From a virus: DNA of 38,221 nt. The notes beneath the pieces were generated by a model. The model was not told the origin of the DNA, searched no databases, and saw only the letters and a program-made list of their open reading frames with translations. The stretch spans positions 1-38,221 of IMG/VR virus record IMGVR_UViG_3300007511_000054. One strand, 5' to 3'. The position numbers were made by a program, and so were the translations under genes. Below are positions 29,379 to 36,242 of the stretch, piece after piece (position 1 is the first letter of the stretch; every line of letters begins with the position of its first letter).

Positions 29379-30971
29379 TTATCGAAGAATTTGAGGTTTA
29401 TTCTTATTTTTATGTATTGCTATTAAATTTCTTTCTTCTGCTTCATTATCTTTTTTTGTTACTTGAGCATAATCTTTCATTTGCCATGCGATTGCGCAAG
29501 CTGTTAAAAGATCGAAATGTCTAGTTGTTAAACGCGCGTCTTCCACTTTGTCCATTAAATCATGTCTGGAATAACTCTTTGCTTCTATTATAAGATCGGA
29601 ATCGTTCAAAAGTAAATGCCCGTCTTCAACAGCTTTTGAAAGTGCAAAGAGCATTTTGGGCTTAGTAAGTAAGTTTGTATGCCAACCATACTCAGTCGGA
29701 GCCTTTGGTCCGAGCTTAGTATCCTTGCCTTTTGTTGTATGTAAATTTAGACCGAGTTGCCTCGCTCTTAATATTGTAGCATGTCCGTGATTATTTTTCT
29801 CTATTCCAACATAGTTTTTACCATACATATTGCTCTCTCGCTCAATCTCATCTCCAAAAATATCCGGTCTGATCTCATTGCTTTTAAATGTCGCAACCAC
29901 GTTGGCAGGCACAGTAGAGAAGTCAATGAATACAGAGGTCGAGCTGTCGAGACCAACACCTCCGGCAACGTCGTGACCTGAACCGTATCTATGAGAAGGG
30001 TTGAATTTCTTAAAGATTTTAAAGTCTGCAACAACTTTTTGTGGTTCAAGTACGAGCATATTATCCAGAGTCTCTCGGTCAAACAGCGCATCTTTTGATG
30101 CAGAAGGCTGACACATTCTCTCACCTTCAAAGTCCTCATCATCCTCCCGCATTTGTTCAATATCAGCGTGAGAGTAGCGACTTGCCCAAGTAATAATCCC
30201 TTTGTGGATAATCGGTATGATTAAAACCTTTTTCCTTTCAGACTGTTTTAGAACAAGTTTATGTACATTTCCAGCCTCAGAAATGTAGTTGCAGGTGTAA
30301 ATACATACTCCATCCAGTGAAAGACCTGTCCTGGCCTCTTCCATGTTGTCCCAGATAGTCTTAGTAATTCGTCCGGATCGCAATGTTTTTCTATTCTCAA
30401 AATCCTCAAACCAAATGAAATCAGGTCTTGCATCTTCTTGAATTGACCCACGTTGATCTGTTCCTACTGTGTCAGCTAACACCCGAACACCTGTTGAGGT
30501 TGTGAAAGATGACATTGTTTCTTCCCTTTTCTTTGTGGTTTTAGCAAAGATATCCGGGTACATCTCTTTAATCTTTGGAGAAATGAGCATGTTATAAATG
30601 TCTGTTACGATCTGAGACGAGTTCCCTTTATCGTAAGCAAGGATTTTCAAGTATCTCATCATGTTGTCTTCGTCGTTGGTAATGCAAAAAGCAAGGAACA
30701 ATTTAGTCCTTGCTGTTTTTGCTGCACCACGAAAAGCAATATCAGTAAAAGAATCAATTTCGCTTCTATATGCTTTCAAGTTAAGCTCGTCCATTTCCTT
30801 GTGAAAGTCTGCGTCTGGGCTTGTGAAGTATTTGTGGAAGAAATAACGCGCCCAGAGATTAAACTTCAAAAGCACTTTTCCATTTGAATCCTTGTCATTA
30901 AAAAGAAACAATGCTTTTTTCTCAGCAAGAGAACCATCAGCTAGTAGTTGTTGGATTGAGGTGTTCATCAA
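29379..30971 (-). CDS. terL: Terminase large subunit (530 aa)
   Basis: ATPase domain: Walker-A-like RGAAKTA at residues 81-87 and Walker B FIWFED at 185-190, followed by the adenine-binding and coupling region. The nuclease domain begins near residue 325, with GHD (Asp334) and GIEKN (Glu391) as candidate RNase H-fold metal ligands and a further HFDLL motif near the C-terminus. It drives DNA packaging and cuts the concatemer. It overlaps the small-subunit gene by 35 bases. Confidence 0.88.
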   Translation of the reverse strand: MMNTSIQQLLADGSLAEKKALFLFNDKDSNGKVLLKFNLWARYFFHKYFTSPDADFHKEMDELNLKAYRSEIDSFTDIAFRGAAKTARTKLFLAFCITNDEDNMMRYLKILAYDKGNSSQIVTDIYNMLISPKIKEMYPDIFAKTTKKREETMSSFTTSTGVRVLADTVGTDQRGSIQEDARPDFIWFEDFENRKTLRSGRITKTIWDNMEEARTGLSLDGVCIYTCNYISEAGNVHKLVLKQSERKKVLIIPIIHKGIITWASRYSHADIEQMREDDEDFEGERMCQPSASKDALFDRETLDNMLVLEPQKVVADFKIFKKFNPSHRYGSGHDVAGGVGLDSSTSVFIDFSTVPANVVATFKSNEIRPDIFGDEIERESNMYGKNYVGIEKNNHGHATILRARQLGLNLHTTKGKDTKLGPKAPTEYGWHTNLLTKPKMLFALSKAVEDGHLLLNDSDLIIEAKSYSRHDLMDKVEDARLTTRHFDLLTACAIAWQMKDYAQVTKKDNEAEERNLIAIHKNKNKPQILR

Positions 30972-31410
30972 TCACTTGATTTACTTTCTCTTTCGTTTCT
31001 TTGTCCGGTACTATTGCCTCATCGTCTGAGGTGACATCTGATCTTTCTTTCATTCCGTGATTTGAGGATAAAACCAACTTTGCAATTGTGGAATTGTAAT
31101 CTCCAGAAAGCCCATTATTAAGTAATCTTTTCTTCTGTTCTTTAAGAATTTTCTCCAAAGAGTCTGAAAAGTCTGGATGTTTATCCCTCCAATTAAATAC
31201 TGTGCTCCTTGCTACATTGATAAAAGTTGAAAAGTCATCAATAGTTGGAAGTTTCACTTCAAGTTTTCTTTCAAATTTTTGATAACCTTTTTCACTTTCT
31301 AGCGACGTAAAATCATACCACTCATCTTTATTCTTTTTCAGATATTTATCAACTAAATCGCAAAACTCAGGCTTATATTTTGTTGGTCTCCAAGGTTTCT
31401 TTTTAGCCAT
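30937..31410 (-). CDS. terS: Terminase small subunit (157 aa)
   Basis: A helix-turn-helix region around TIDDFSTFINVARSTVFNWRDKHPDF is followed by a helical oligomerisation stretch, and then VLSSNHGMKERSD, a pattern shared by small terminases that bind phage DNA. It immediately precedes and overlaps the large subunit. The C-terminal segment is acidic and likely contacts the large subunit. Confidence 0.75.
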   Translation of the reverse strand: MAKKKPWRPTKYKPEFCDLVDKYLKKNKDEWYDFTSLESEKGYQKFERKLEVKLPTIDDFSTFINVARSTVFNWRDKHPDFSDSLEKILKEQKKRLLNNGLSGDYNSTIAKLVLSSNHGMKERSDVTSDDEAIVPDKETKEKVNQVIDEHLNPTTTS

Positions 31411-31446
31411 AAGTTCATTTTTTAGTGTTTTGTCACTTCTAGTATA

Positions 31447-31971
31447 TCACTCTTTGTCTTTCTTTTTGTCATTGTCTTTTGTTGCTCCTTCTAAATCTGC
31501 TTCAAATTGTTGAATTTCAGCGAAGTCACCATCGGCTGGGAACGGTTCTTTAGGATCAAATTTTTCACCTTTGTTCTTCTTTTCAAACATTTCGTAGATG
31601 TTCTTAATGATGTTCTCAACAGCTAATTGCAAAGCTAGATATTCTTTTTGTTCAAACGCTAAATCCAAGTTTGTCTCTGCAATTTCTTTTTGTTGCTTCT
31701 TCTGTTCATTCCAAGCAACCTGTAATTCTGACGGTGTAACTTCTTTGAGGTTTGCTTCCGGGTGCATACGCTGGTAATCAGCAAGTTTTGATTGGTAGTC
31801 CTGTGTAATAGCTTCGGATGTTTCAAAAAGATGTTGAAATGACTTATTCATTTTCCGTTTGGCAATATATGCTTCTTTTGTTTTTTCTAAAGGCATGGAG
31901 CCTCCAATGCACCTTGCAAACCATCTTGTTGTTGCTGCGGCGGAAGCGAACTGAGTAGAAAATCTGTACAT
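31447..31971 (-). CDS. Helical hypothetical protein upstream of the terminase (174 aa)
   Basis: The frame starts two bases after the previous stop (TAA-GT-ATG). A second ATG at 31896 stands behind GGAGG, so the first 25 residues may not be made. The protein is Lys/Glu/Gln-rich and helical with a coiled-coil centre and an acidic C-terminus. Function unknown; possibly regulatory or assembly-related. Confidence 0.55.
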   Translation of the reverse strand: MYRFSTQFASAAATTRWFARCIGGSMPLEKTKEAYIAKRKMNKSFQHLFETSEAITQDYQSKLADYQRMHPEANLKEVTPSELQVAWNEQKKQQKEIAETNLDLAFEQKEYLALQLAVENIIKNIYEMFEKKNKGEKFDPKEPFPADGDFAEIQQFEADLEGATKDNDKKKDKE

Positions 31972-31973
31972 AC

Positions 31974-32312
31974 TTATTTCACTTTAGTTAGTAAATTTTT
32001 AACATGCTTTTTTTCAAGTGCTGTTCCAAATGTATCCACAAGATACTGTGTATTTGCAGCCATCTCTTCTAATGTTTTTTCTCTTTTTTCGGTAAGCTCT
32101 TCACAAAGTTGGAGATCAATTTGTTTCTCTTTGGTTGGGGATAAAGCATTAAGTGTTTTGTTGCCTGAAAGAGTCATGGTGTTCACAATCTGACAGCCTT
32201 GGCCAATCTCAACCGTAGCCCTTTCTTTTTCATCTATTAAAACGGCGATCTGAACTTGAGGATCTAGTTGCGCTTTATAGGCAATGAGATGAATGTTCTT
32301 TTTTGTTTTCAT
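31974..32312 (-). CDS. Hypothetical protein (112 aa)
   Basis: Residues 1-50 are beta-rich (NIHLIAYKAQLDPQVQIAVL; GQGCQIVNTMTLSG) and the rest is helical. Tight spacing to both neighbours places it in the leftward operon. No family recognised. Confidence 0.55.
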   Translation of the reverse strand: MKTKKNIHLIAYKAQLDPQVQIAVLIDEKERATVEIGQGCQIVNTMTLSGNKTLNALSPTKEKQIDLQLCEELTEKREKTLEEMAANTQYLVDTFGTALEKKHVKNLLTKVK

Positions 32313-32317
32313 AAATC

Positions 32318-32500
32318 CTAATTCCTTGAGCTTTCTGCTATAACACTAATAACGTGTGATCTTACAAACTCTTTGCTGTCTCCATGTCCAATTTCAATCA
32401 AGTGGCTAATACTATCCAACATCCTTGCAAACGCAGGGAAGTCGGGGTCGTTCCAATCTACTCTATCAAGTAAATCACTTGGTCGAAAGTCTACTTTCAT
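32318..32500 (-). CDS. Hypothetical protein (60 aa)
   Basis: A small acidic protein (VDFRPSDLLDRVDWNDPDFPA, then a helical C-terminus). It overlaps the upstream gene by four bases and lies five bases from the next. No function assigned. Confidence 0.55.
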   Translation of the reverse strand: MKVDFRPSDLLDRVDWNDPDFPAFARMLDSISHLIEIGHGDSKEFVRSHVISVIAESSRN

Positions 32501-32739
32501 AATCTCGATCTATAAAATGGAATATGAGTTAAGCCGCCTATTGGGAGATCATAACATTCAATACCCATTTTTTTAACTGTATCGATGTTATCTCCTTGGA
32601 TAAGTTGTTTTGCGAACGCCGGAAGGTTGTGATTTACATTCTGTTTACGTTCGTAATCACGCCTTCTTTTCTTCTTTTTTTGAATCCGTTTCAGCGTAGT
32701 TCGTTTCAACATAGTTTTCTTCTTTAAAAATTTCATCAA
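32497..32739 (-). CDS. Hypothetical protein, start uncertain (up to 80 aa)
   Basis: The C-terminal 45 residues (from NVNHNLPAFAKQLIQG) look like real protein, but the first 30 are a basic out-of-frame reading of the preceding gene's end. ATG at 32712 is a plausible internal start. The overlap with the 32657 gene is 83 bases, unusually long. Function unknown. Confidence 0.45.
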   Translation of the reverse strand: MMKFLKKKTMLKRTTLKRIQKKKKRRRDYERKQNVNHNLPAFAKQLIQGDNIDTVKKMGIECYDLPIGGLTHIPFYRSRL

Positions 32740-33103
32740 TAGTGTTTTCTTTTAGAGCTTTTGTGATTGCTGCAAACCGTTTTTCGTAACCGTAAAGGCG
32801 ACCAGTGAGCTGATTGATTTCGTTTGCATGAACTGTGAGAGCGTTTTCAAGTTGTTCTTTTTGAACCTCGTCCTTACAACCCTTTTTCTTTTCCAAAGTT
32901 TCGGCAAGTAGAAATTCTGTTACATCAATTTTAAGTTTGGTTTCAGTGATGTCCAATATGGTTTGTCTGAGATGGCTTTTTAGGTACTTAACCCCAAAAT
33001 CTCTGTCTTTGAGAGATTCATCATTATCAAAAAGTTGCGACACTTGGTTTAAAACTTCTTTGGCAACGCTGTGTGAAAGCTGCCCTAAAGCTTGTGGATC
33101 CAT
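32657..33103 (-). CDS. First gene of the leftward arm, helical protein (148 aa)
   Basis: Almost entirely helical (KEVLNQVSQLFDNDESL; ENALTVHANEINQLTGRLYG), with an acidic and Lys-rich C-terminus. As the first gene after the divergent control region it is likely made early in the late phase and could be regulatory, but no DNA-binding motif is obvious. Confidence 0.55.
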   Translation of the reverse strand: MDPQALGQLSHSVAKEVLNQVSQLFDNDESLKDRDFGVKYLKSHLRQTILDITETKLKIDVTEFLLAETLEKKKGCKDEVQKEQLENALTVHANEINQLTGRLYGYEKRFAAITKALKENTIDEIFKEENYVETNYAETDSKKEEKKA

Positions 33104-33130
33104 AATAAATTTTCTTAATTGTTATGCTTG

Positions 33131-33152
33131 TATTGTATCATACTTTCAACCC
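33131..33152 (-). promoter_or_regulatory. Candidate leftward promoter (weak)
   Basis: On the minus strand TATGAT (33137-33142) and an overlapping TACAAT resemble -10 boxes, 34 bases or more upstream of the leftward gene at 33103. No good -35 stands 16-18 bases upstream; that position falls in the palindrome. The call depends on location in the divergent gap. Confidence 0.35.
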
Positions 33153-33180
33153 ATACACTAACCCTTAAGGGTTAGTGTAT
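33153..33180. promoter_or_regulatory. Perfect 28-bp palindrome, candidate operator
   Basis: ATACACTAACCCTT and its exact reverse complement AAGGGTTAGTGTAT abut with no spacer. It lies between the divergent arms, directly upstream of the rightward -35 position and overlapping the expected leftward -35. A dimeric or tetrameric repressor site is the natural reading. As RNA, either strand would also form a strong hairpin. No repressor gene is evident. Confidence 0.75.
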
Positions 33181-33189
33181 AGACTTAAA

Positions 33190-33218
33190 TTACACCTTCT
33201 GAAAAACTGTGGTATAAT
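33190..33218 (+). promoter_or_regulatory. Rightward promoter with extended -10
   Basis: TGGTATAAT at 33210-33218 is a perfect extended -10 (TG-n-TATAAT). The -35 region around 33190 is poor, which an extended -10 can tolerate. Transcription would start near 33225, so the structured leader is transcribed in full before the replication gene. Confidence 0.75.
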
Positions 33219-33232
33219 GATTTTGCTTGAAA

Positions 33233-33319
33233 AACGTGGTAGAAAACTCTCACGTCTCTAGGCGGGGTTCGCCCCAAGGTTTCACGTTAAGCCTTAGCAC
33301 CTAGGGACATGAGAGTTTT
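33233..33319 (+). ncRNA. Structured leader of the replication gene, with apparent pseudoknot
   Basis: P1 is a perfect 10-bp stem, 33243-33252 with 33310-33319. P2 is 9 bp, 33254-33262 with 33300-33308 (one G-U). Between them branch P3, GGGG-TTCG-CCCC (33264-33275), and P4, 33276-33282 with 33289-33295 around loop CACGTT. The 5' bases AACGTG (33233-33238) match that loop perfectly over 6 bp, giving a pseudoknot. ACGTG (33234-33238) can instead pair with 33251-33255 and break P1 and P2. P1's 3' strand contains the GAGAG Shine-Dalgarno and is followed by T6, so it could block translation or terminate transcription. It resembles a switch; no known class recognised. Confidence 0.72.
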
Positions 33320-33323
33320 TTAT

Positions 33324-34037
33324 ATGGCTTCACCTCAATTAGAAAATGGATATACAAAAATAGCCAATGAGATTTTGGAAGCATTAAGTCGTGTTCCATC
33401 TTTAGGAAGCGAAGCCTTTCAGATTCTTATGCTTATAATAAGATATTGTTATGGTTTTCAAAGAAAAAAAGCTGAATTAAGTATAAGTTTTATCGCTAAA
33501 GGAACAGGAATGAGAAAAAGAAATGTTAGTCGGGCTATCGAACGGCTAGTGTCCAAACGGATGATAGTACGTGAAAAAAGTATGATAACCTTCAACAAAA
33601 ATCACGATGAGTGGGTAGTGTCCAAACGGACAGGGGGTGTCCAAACGGACAGGGGGGGGGTGTCCAAACGGATGAAGAAGGTAGTGTCCAATCGGACAGA
33701 CAAGAAAGATAACTATAAAGAAAACTATAATAAAGAAAACAAGCAGCGTCCTCAAACGGACGCGGATGAGATAAATCTTATAATGGAAAAATTCCAAATT
33801 CATCTTAACCAGAACATCAATTATGGAAATAAAACTCAACGTCAAGCAATTAAATTTCTTTTGAAAAAACATGGGATAGATAAACTTAAACGCTTAATCT
33901 TATTTTGTGCCAAAATTCAAAATGAACAGTTTGCACCAATAGTAACAACTCCTTGGCAATTAAAAGAAAAAGAAGCCCAGATTGCTGCTTATTGGACTCG
34001 TAAAAATAATTCAAAAGATTCATTAACCGTAGTTTAA
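33324..34037 (+). CDS. Replication initiator, lambda O-like (238 aa)
   Basis: MASPQLENGYTKIANEILEAL opens a winged-helix domain, and KAELSISFIAKGTGMRKRNVSRAI at residues about 45-70 carries the recognition helix, as in phage replication protein O. I chose ATG 33324 because this N-terminus matches the family. The in-frame ATG 33309 lies inside the leader stem. The middle is basic, encoded by the iterons, and the C-terminal half is helical, probably contacting a helicase or loader. A run of nine G at 33652-33660 interrupts the iterons. Confidence 0.82.
   Translation: MASPQLENGYTKIANEILEALSRVPSLGSEAFQILMLIIRYCYGFQRKKAELSISFIAKGTGMRKRNVSRAIERLVSKRMIVREKSMITFNKNHDEWVVSKRTGGVQTDRGGVSKRMKKVVSNRTDKKDNYKENYNKENKQRPQTDADEINLIMEKFQIHLNQNINYGNKTQRQAIKFLLKKHGIDKLKRLILFCAKIQNEQFAPIVTTPWQLKEKEAQIAAYWTRKNNSKDSLTVV
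33547..33763 (+). repeat. Iterons and probable replication origin inside the initiator gene
   Basis: TGTCCAAACGGA or a close variant starts at 33550, 33619, 33638, 33661 and 33685, with spacings of 19-24 bases in the central cluster. Several units have dyad symmetry, TGTCC-AAAC-GGACA. A sixth related unit at 33746-33763 forms a 6-bp hairpin (GCGTCC-TCAAAC-GGACGC). The stretch at about 33700-33740 is very AT-rich. Iterons inside the O gene beside an AT-rich unwinding region are the layout of the lambda origin. Confidence 0.82.
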
Positions 34038-34038
34038 T

Positions 34039-34590
34039 ATGTATTACGTTAAATTGATGTCAGGAGAAAAATTCCAAATAACAGATTCAGAGTTTGAAAA
34101 TATGGCAAAAGCAAAAGGAAGTGTTTTTATTCCATCTCAACAAAGTTGGATAAATATGGCTTCAATTTCTACGATGTATCCTGTTCAAATTGCAGATTTG
34201 ATTGAAGATAGAAAAAAACAAACAACAGGGGTTCTTAAGAATGGTGAACATGTACGTCGACATTTTGGAGAATGGGTTTTAGTTGGATCAGGAGGAGATG
34301 AGCCTGTATATCCGAATCGTGATTATTATAAAGAAATTCGAGAAAATTGTGTTGCTTCAGAAGAAGAATACAAACAAATTTGTGCTACAAATCAAGATTA
34401 TTTTGAATTTATGTATGAAAAATCAAAACTAAAAAGATTGGGTAATTCTTCAATAGAAAAAATTGGTGATTTGTTACAAACAAAACAAATTGAAGAACCG
34501 GACTGGTGCGAGAGACATAAATGTTTTTTAATCGATTGTTCTTGTCACGATCAACAAATTGAAGACTCAAAAGAATTAAATATTGAATAA
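34039..34590 (+). CDS. Hypothetical early protein (183 aa)
   Basis: Opens with YYVKLMSGEKFQITDSEF, likely a small beta domain. The C-terminal part has CERHKCFLIDCSCHDQQ, a cysteine/histidine-rich metal-binding sequence. It begins one base after the initiator's stop. Its place suggests a role in replication initiation, possibly as helicase loader or partner, but no ATPase motif is visible. Confidence 0.6.
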   Translation: MYYVKLMSGEKFQITDSEFENMAKAKGSVFIPSQQSWINMASISTMYPVQIADLIEDRKKQTTGVLKNGEHVRRHFGEWVLVGSGGDEPVYPNRDYYKEIRENCVASEEEYKQICATNQDYFEFMYEKSKLKRLGNSSIEKIGDLLQTKQIEEPDWCERHKCFLIDCSCHDQQIEDSKELNIE

Positions 34591-34598
34591 ATATACCA

Positions 34599-34946
34599 AT
34601 GAGACCATGTGATCGGTGCTTAGAAAGCATATGGAAGTACGAAAAAATGGAAGGTTGTTACATAAAAGCTACCTGCCAGATGTGTGGGTTTGAGGTTGAA
34701 TGGGAGAGTGAAAAGCTATTGAGAAAGAAAAAAAGAGTTGAAGAAGACCCGAATTACTCAGGCGGTTCAGTTGAATATACGATTAGGAAAGGCCGTCTTT
34801 ACAAGGATTCTGTTGAATATGATCTGTACAGGAACAAAAAAGGCTACGTGTGGATGAGACCGGTCAAAGATTATAAAGGCTGGGGGAGAATTAGTTTAGA
34901 AGGTTGTAAATGTTTTTTGAAATCATATTGTGAACATATGGTATAA
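34599..34946 (+). CDS. Zinc-ribbon protein (115 aa)
   Basis: CDRC near residue 4 and CQMC near residue 26 form an N-terminal zinc ribbon. A Lys/Arg-rich middle and a C-terminal CKCFLKSYC stretch give further cysteines. It starts eight bases after the preceding stop. Function unknown, probably nucleic-acid binding. Confidence 0.65.
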   Translation: MRPCDRCLESIWKYEKMEGCYIKATCQMCGFEVEWESEKLLRKKKRVEEDPNYSGGSVEYTIRKGRLYKDSVEYDLYRNKKGYVWMRPVKDYKGWGRISLEGCKCFLKSYCEHMV

Positions 34947-34958
34947 TATAACCATATG
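34935..34958 (+). promoter_or_regulatory. Promoter with inverted repeat around the -10; possible leaderless start
   Basis: CATATGGT (34935-34942) and ACCATATG (34951-34958) are exact 8-bp inverted repeats flanking ATAATATA. TGGTATAAT (34939-34947) is an extended -10, and TTGAAA at 34917-34922 is a -35 at a long 19-base spacing. The start point would fall around 34953-34956, where the gene's ATG (34956) lies, so the message would be leaderless or nearly so. The repeat is a likely operator. Confidence 0.6.
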
Positions 34959-35204
34959 AACAAGATATGGAAAAAGAGGATGCCTAAACTAAAAAATAAG
35001 TACGAACTAATGATCGGTGATGTCTTTGGTAAATGGACAATCACCGGAGCTTTCCGAGACGATCTGAGAAAACAACATCGGTGGAGATTTACAGTTAAAT
35101 GCGAATGTGGCTCTAAACAAGAAATGGCTGTGCATACACTTTTGAAAAAACGAACCACACAGTGCCAGCAATGTTCGTTTAAATCACGAACCAAACGTAC
35201 TTGA
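34956..35204 (+). CDS. Small phage zinc-ribbon protein (82 aa)
   Basis: The pattern G-x-FGKWTITGAF, then CECGSKQ, then AVHTLLKKRTTQCQQC is a recurrent phage zinc ribbon (FGKWTV ... C-x-CG ... L-x-G-x-x-x-C-x-x-C), often linked to HNH or AP2 DNA-binding proteins. Here it stands alone. It is read from the probable leaderless promoter. Confidence 0.7.
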   Translation: MNKIWKKRMPKLKNKYELMIGDVFGKWTITGAFRDDLRKQHRWRFTVKCECGSKQEMAVHTLLKKRTTQCQQCSFKSRTKRT

Positions 35205-35229
35205 CAAGAAGAAATTGAAATGCTATAAT
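35201..35229 (+). promoter_or_regulatory. Consensus sigma-70 promoter for the recombination genes
   Basis: TTGACA (35201-35206) and TATAAT (35224-35229) match both hexamers exactly, with an ideal 17-base spacer. Transcription would start about 35236, leading into the genes at 35258-37070. It is the strongest promoter by sequence in the window. It overlaps the end of the upstream gene. Confidence 0.9.
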
Positions 35230-35257
35230 ACAAACATAATCCATAACCAATACCAAT

Positions 35258-35428
35258 ATGAAAAACAAACAAGCCATTAGTAATACCGTTTCGCGGAAAC
35301 ATCTGCGAAATAGGTTGTCTGATGGTTTTTTAGTTTGCCGGACTTGCAGGAAAGCAATTCTCGGCCAGAAGTTTATAAGAAACGGCTTATCATTTCACAA
35401 GCATTGTTACTTTGGAAAATATGCGTGA
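35258..35428 (+). CDS. Small Cys/His zinc-binding protein (56 aa)
   Basis: Starts 22 bases after the expected start of the consensus promoter. CRTC at residues 27-30 with H-x-x-H-C near 46-50 forms a single zinc site in an otherwise basic protein. Its stop overlaps the next gene by eight bases (ATGCGTGA). It is the first gene of the recT operon. Function unknown. Confidence 0.6.
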   Translation: MKNKQAISNTVSRKHLRNRLSDGFLVCRTCRKAILGQKFIRNGLSFHKHCYFGKYA

Positions 35429-35504
35429 ATCAACAAAAACTAAACTACAAGTCACCTTCGCAGTCCTCGCTATAATTATTTCAGGTTTACAACCAGTTTT
35501 ATGA
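35421..35504 (+). CDS. Tiny membrane peptide (27 aa)
   Basis: MRESTKTKLQ is followed by a hydrophobic run (residues about 11-22, VTFAVLAIIISG). The frame overlaps the stop before it and the start of recT (ATGA at 35501), so it may be a translation-coupling leader as much as a functional peptide. Confidence 0.4.
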   Translation: MRESTKTKLQVTFAVLAIIISGLQPVL

Positions 35505-36241
35505 CAACAGAAATTACCAAACAACCATACTCAAGCGCACAAGTCGCCTTAATTCAAAGAACAGTTGCTTGCGGTTCAACCAAAGACGAGCTGGCACTAT
35601 TCTTAAACGTATCAAAACGTTGCGGCTTGGATCCGTTCTCAAGACAAATCTATTTCATTAAAAGAAAAGTTTGGAACGCAGAGAAAAAAATATCTGAAAG
35701 CATCGGAACAATCCAGACTGGAATTGATGGGTACAGAGCCATCGCAGAAAAGAGCGGAAACTACGCAGGAAGCGACGACGCGATTTATGACTCAGAAGAA
35801 TTGGATCAGCCGAAAAAAGCAACCGTAACGGTTTGGAAAGTCGTAAATGGCGAGAAGTGTTCTTTTACCGCATCAGCTCGCTGGAATGAATACGCTGCAA
35901 TTCATCCCAAAACTAAAAAGATTATGGGACAGTGGAATAAAATGCCGTACCTTATGCTTTCTAAATGTGCTGAATCTCTTGCACTTCGCAAAGCCTTCCC
36001 AAATGATTTATCCGGTCTGTACACAGAAGACGAAATGAGCAGAGCAAGTGCAGAGTCTGAGGCTATTGATATAACGGTAAAAGAGAAAAAAGAAACAAAG
36101 AAAGAAGAAGAGATGAGCAAGCTGCTTGAAGAAGCAACGCCGTCAGAAAAAGAGATCAATACCATGACAATAGAAGAAAACGAAATCAACATGGATCCAA
36201 TAGAGGCTGAGTTTAAAAAACAAGAAGAAGAAGCTAAATAA
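35501..36241 (+). CDS. recT: RecT/Bet-family single-strand annealing protein (246 aa)
   Basis: KDELALFLNVSKRCGLDPFSRQIYF near residue 27 and GIDGYRAIAEKSGNYAG near 75, followed by AVNGEKCSFTA-type and MLSKCAESLALRKAFP motifs, are the conserved core of the Bet/RecT family. The acidic C-terminal tail (SEKEINTMTIEENEINMD) is typical. It anneals complementary single strands during recombination and probably during replication. It is paired with the nuclease gene directly downstream. Confidence 0.9.
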   Translation: MTTEITKQPYSSAQVALIQRTVACGSTKDELALFLNVSKRCGLDPFSRQIYFIKRKVWNAEKKISESIGTIQTGIDGYRAIAEKSGNYAGSDDAIYDSEELDQPKKATVTVWKVVNGEKCSFTASARWNEYAAIHPKTKKIMGQWNKMPYLMLSKCAESLALRKAFPNDLSGLYTEDEMSRASAESEAIDITVKEKKETKKEEEMSKLLEEATPSEKEINTMTIEENEINMDPIEAEFKKQEEEAK

Positions 36242-36242
36242 T

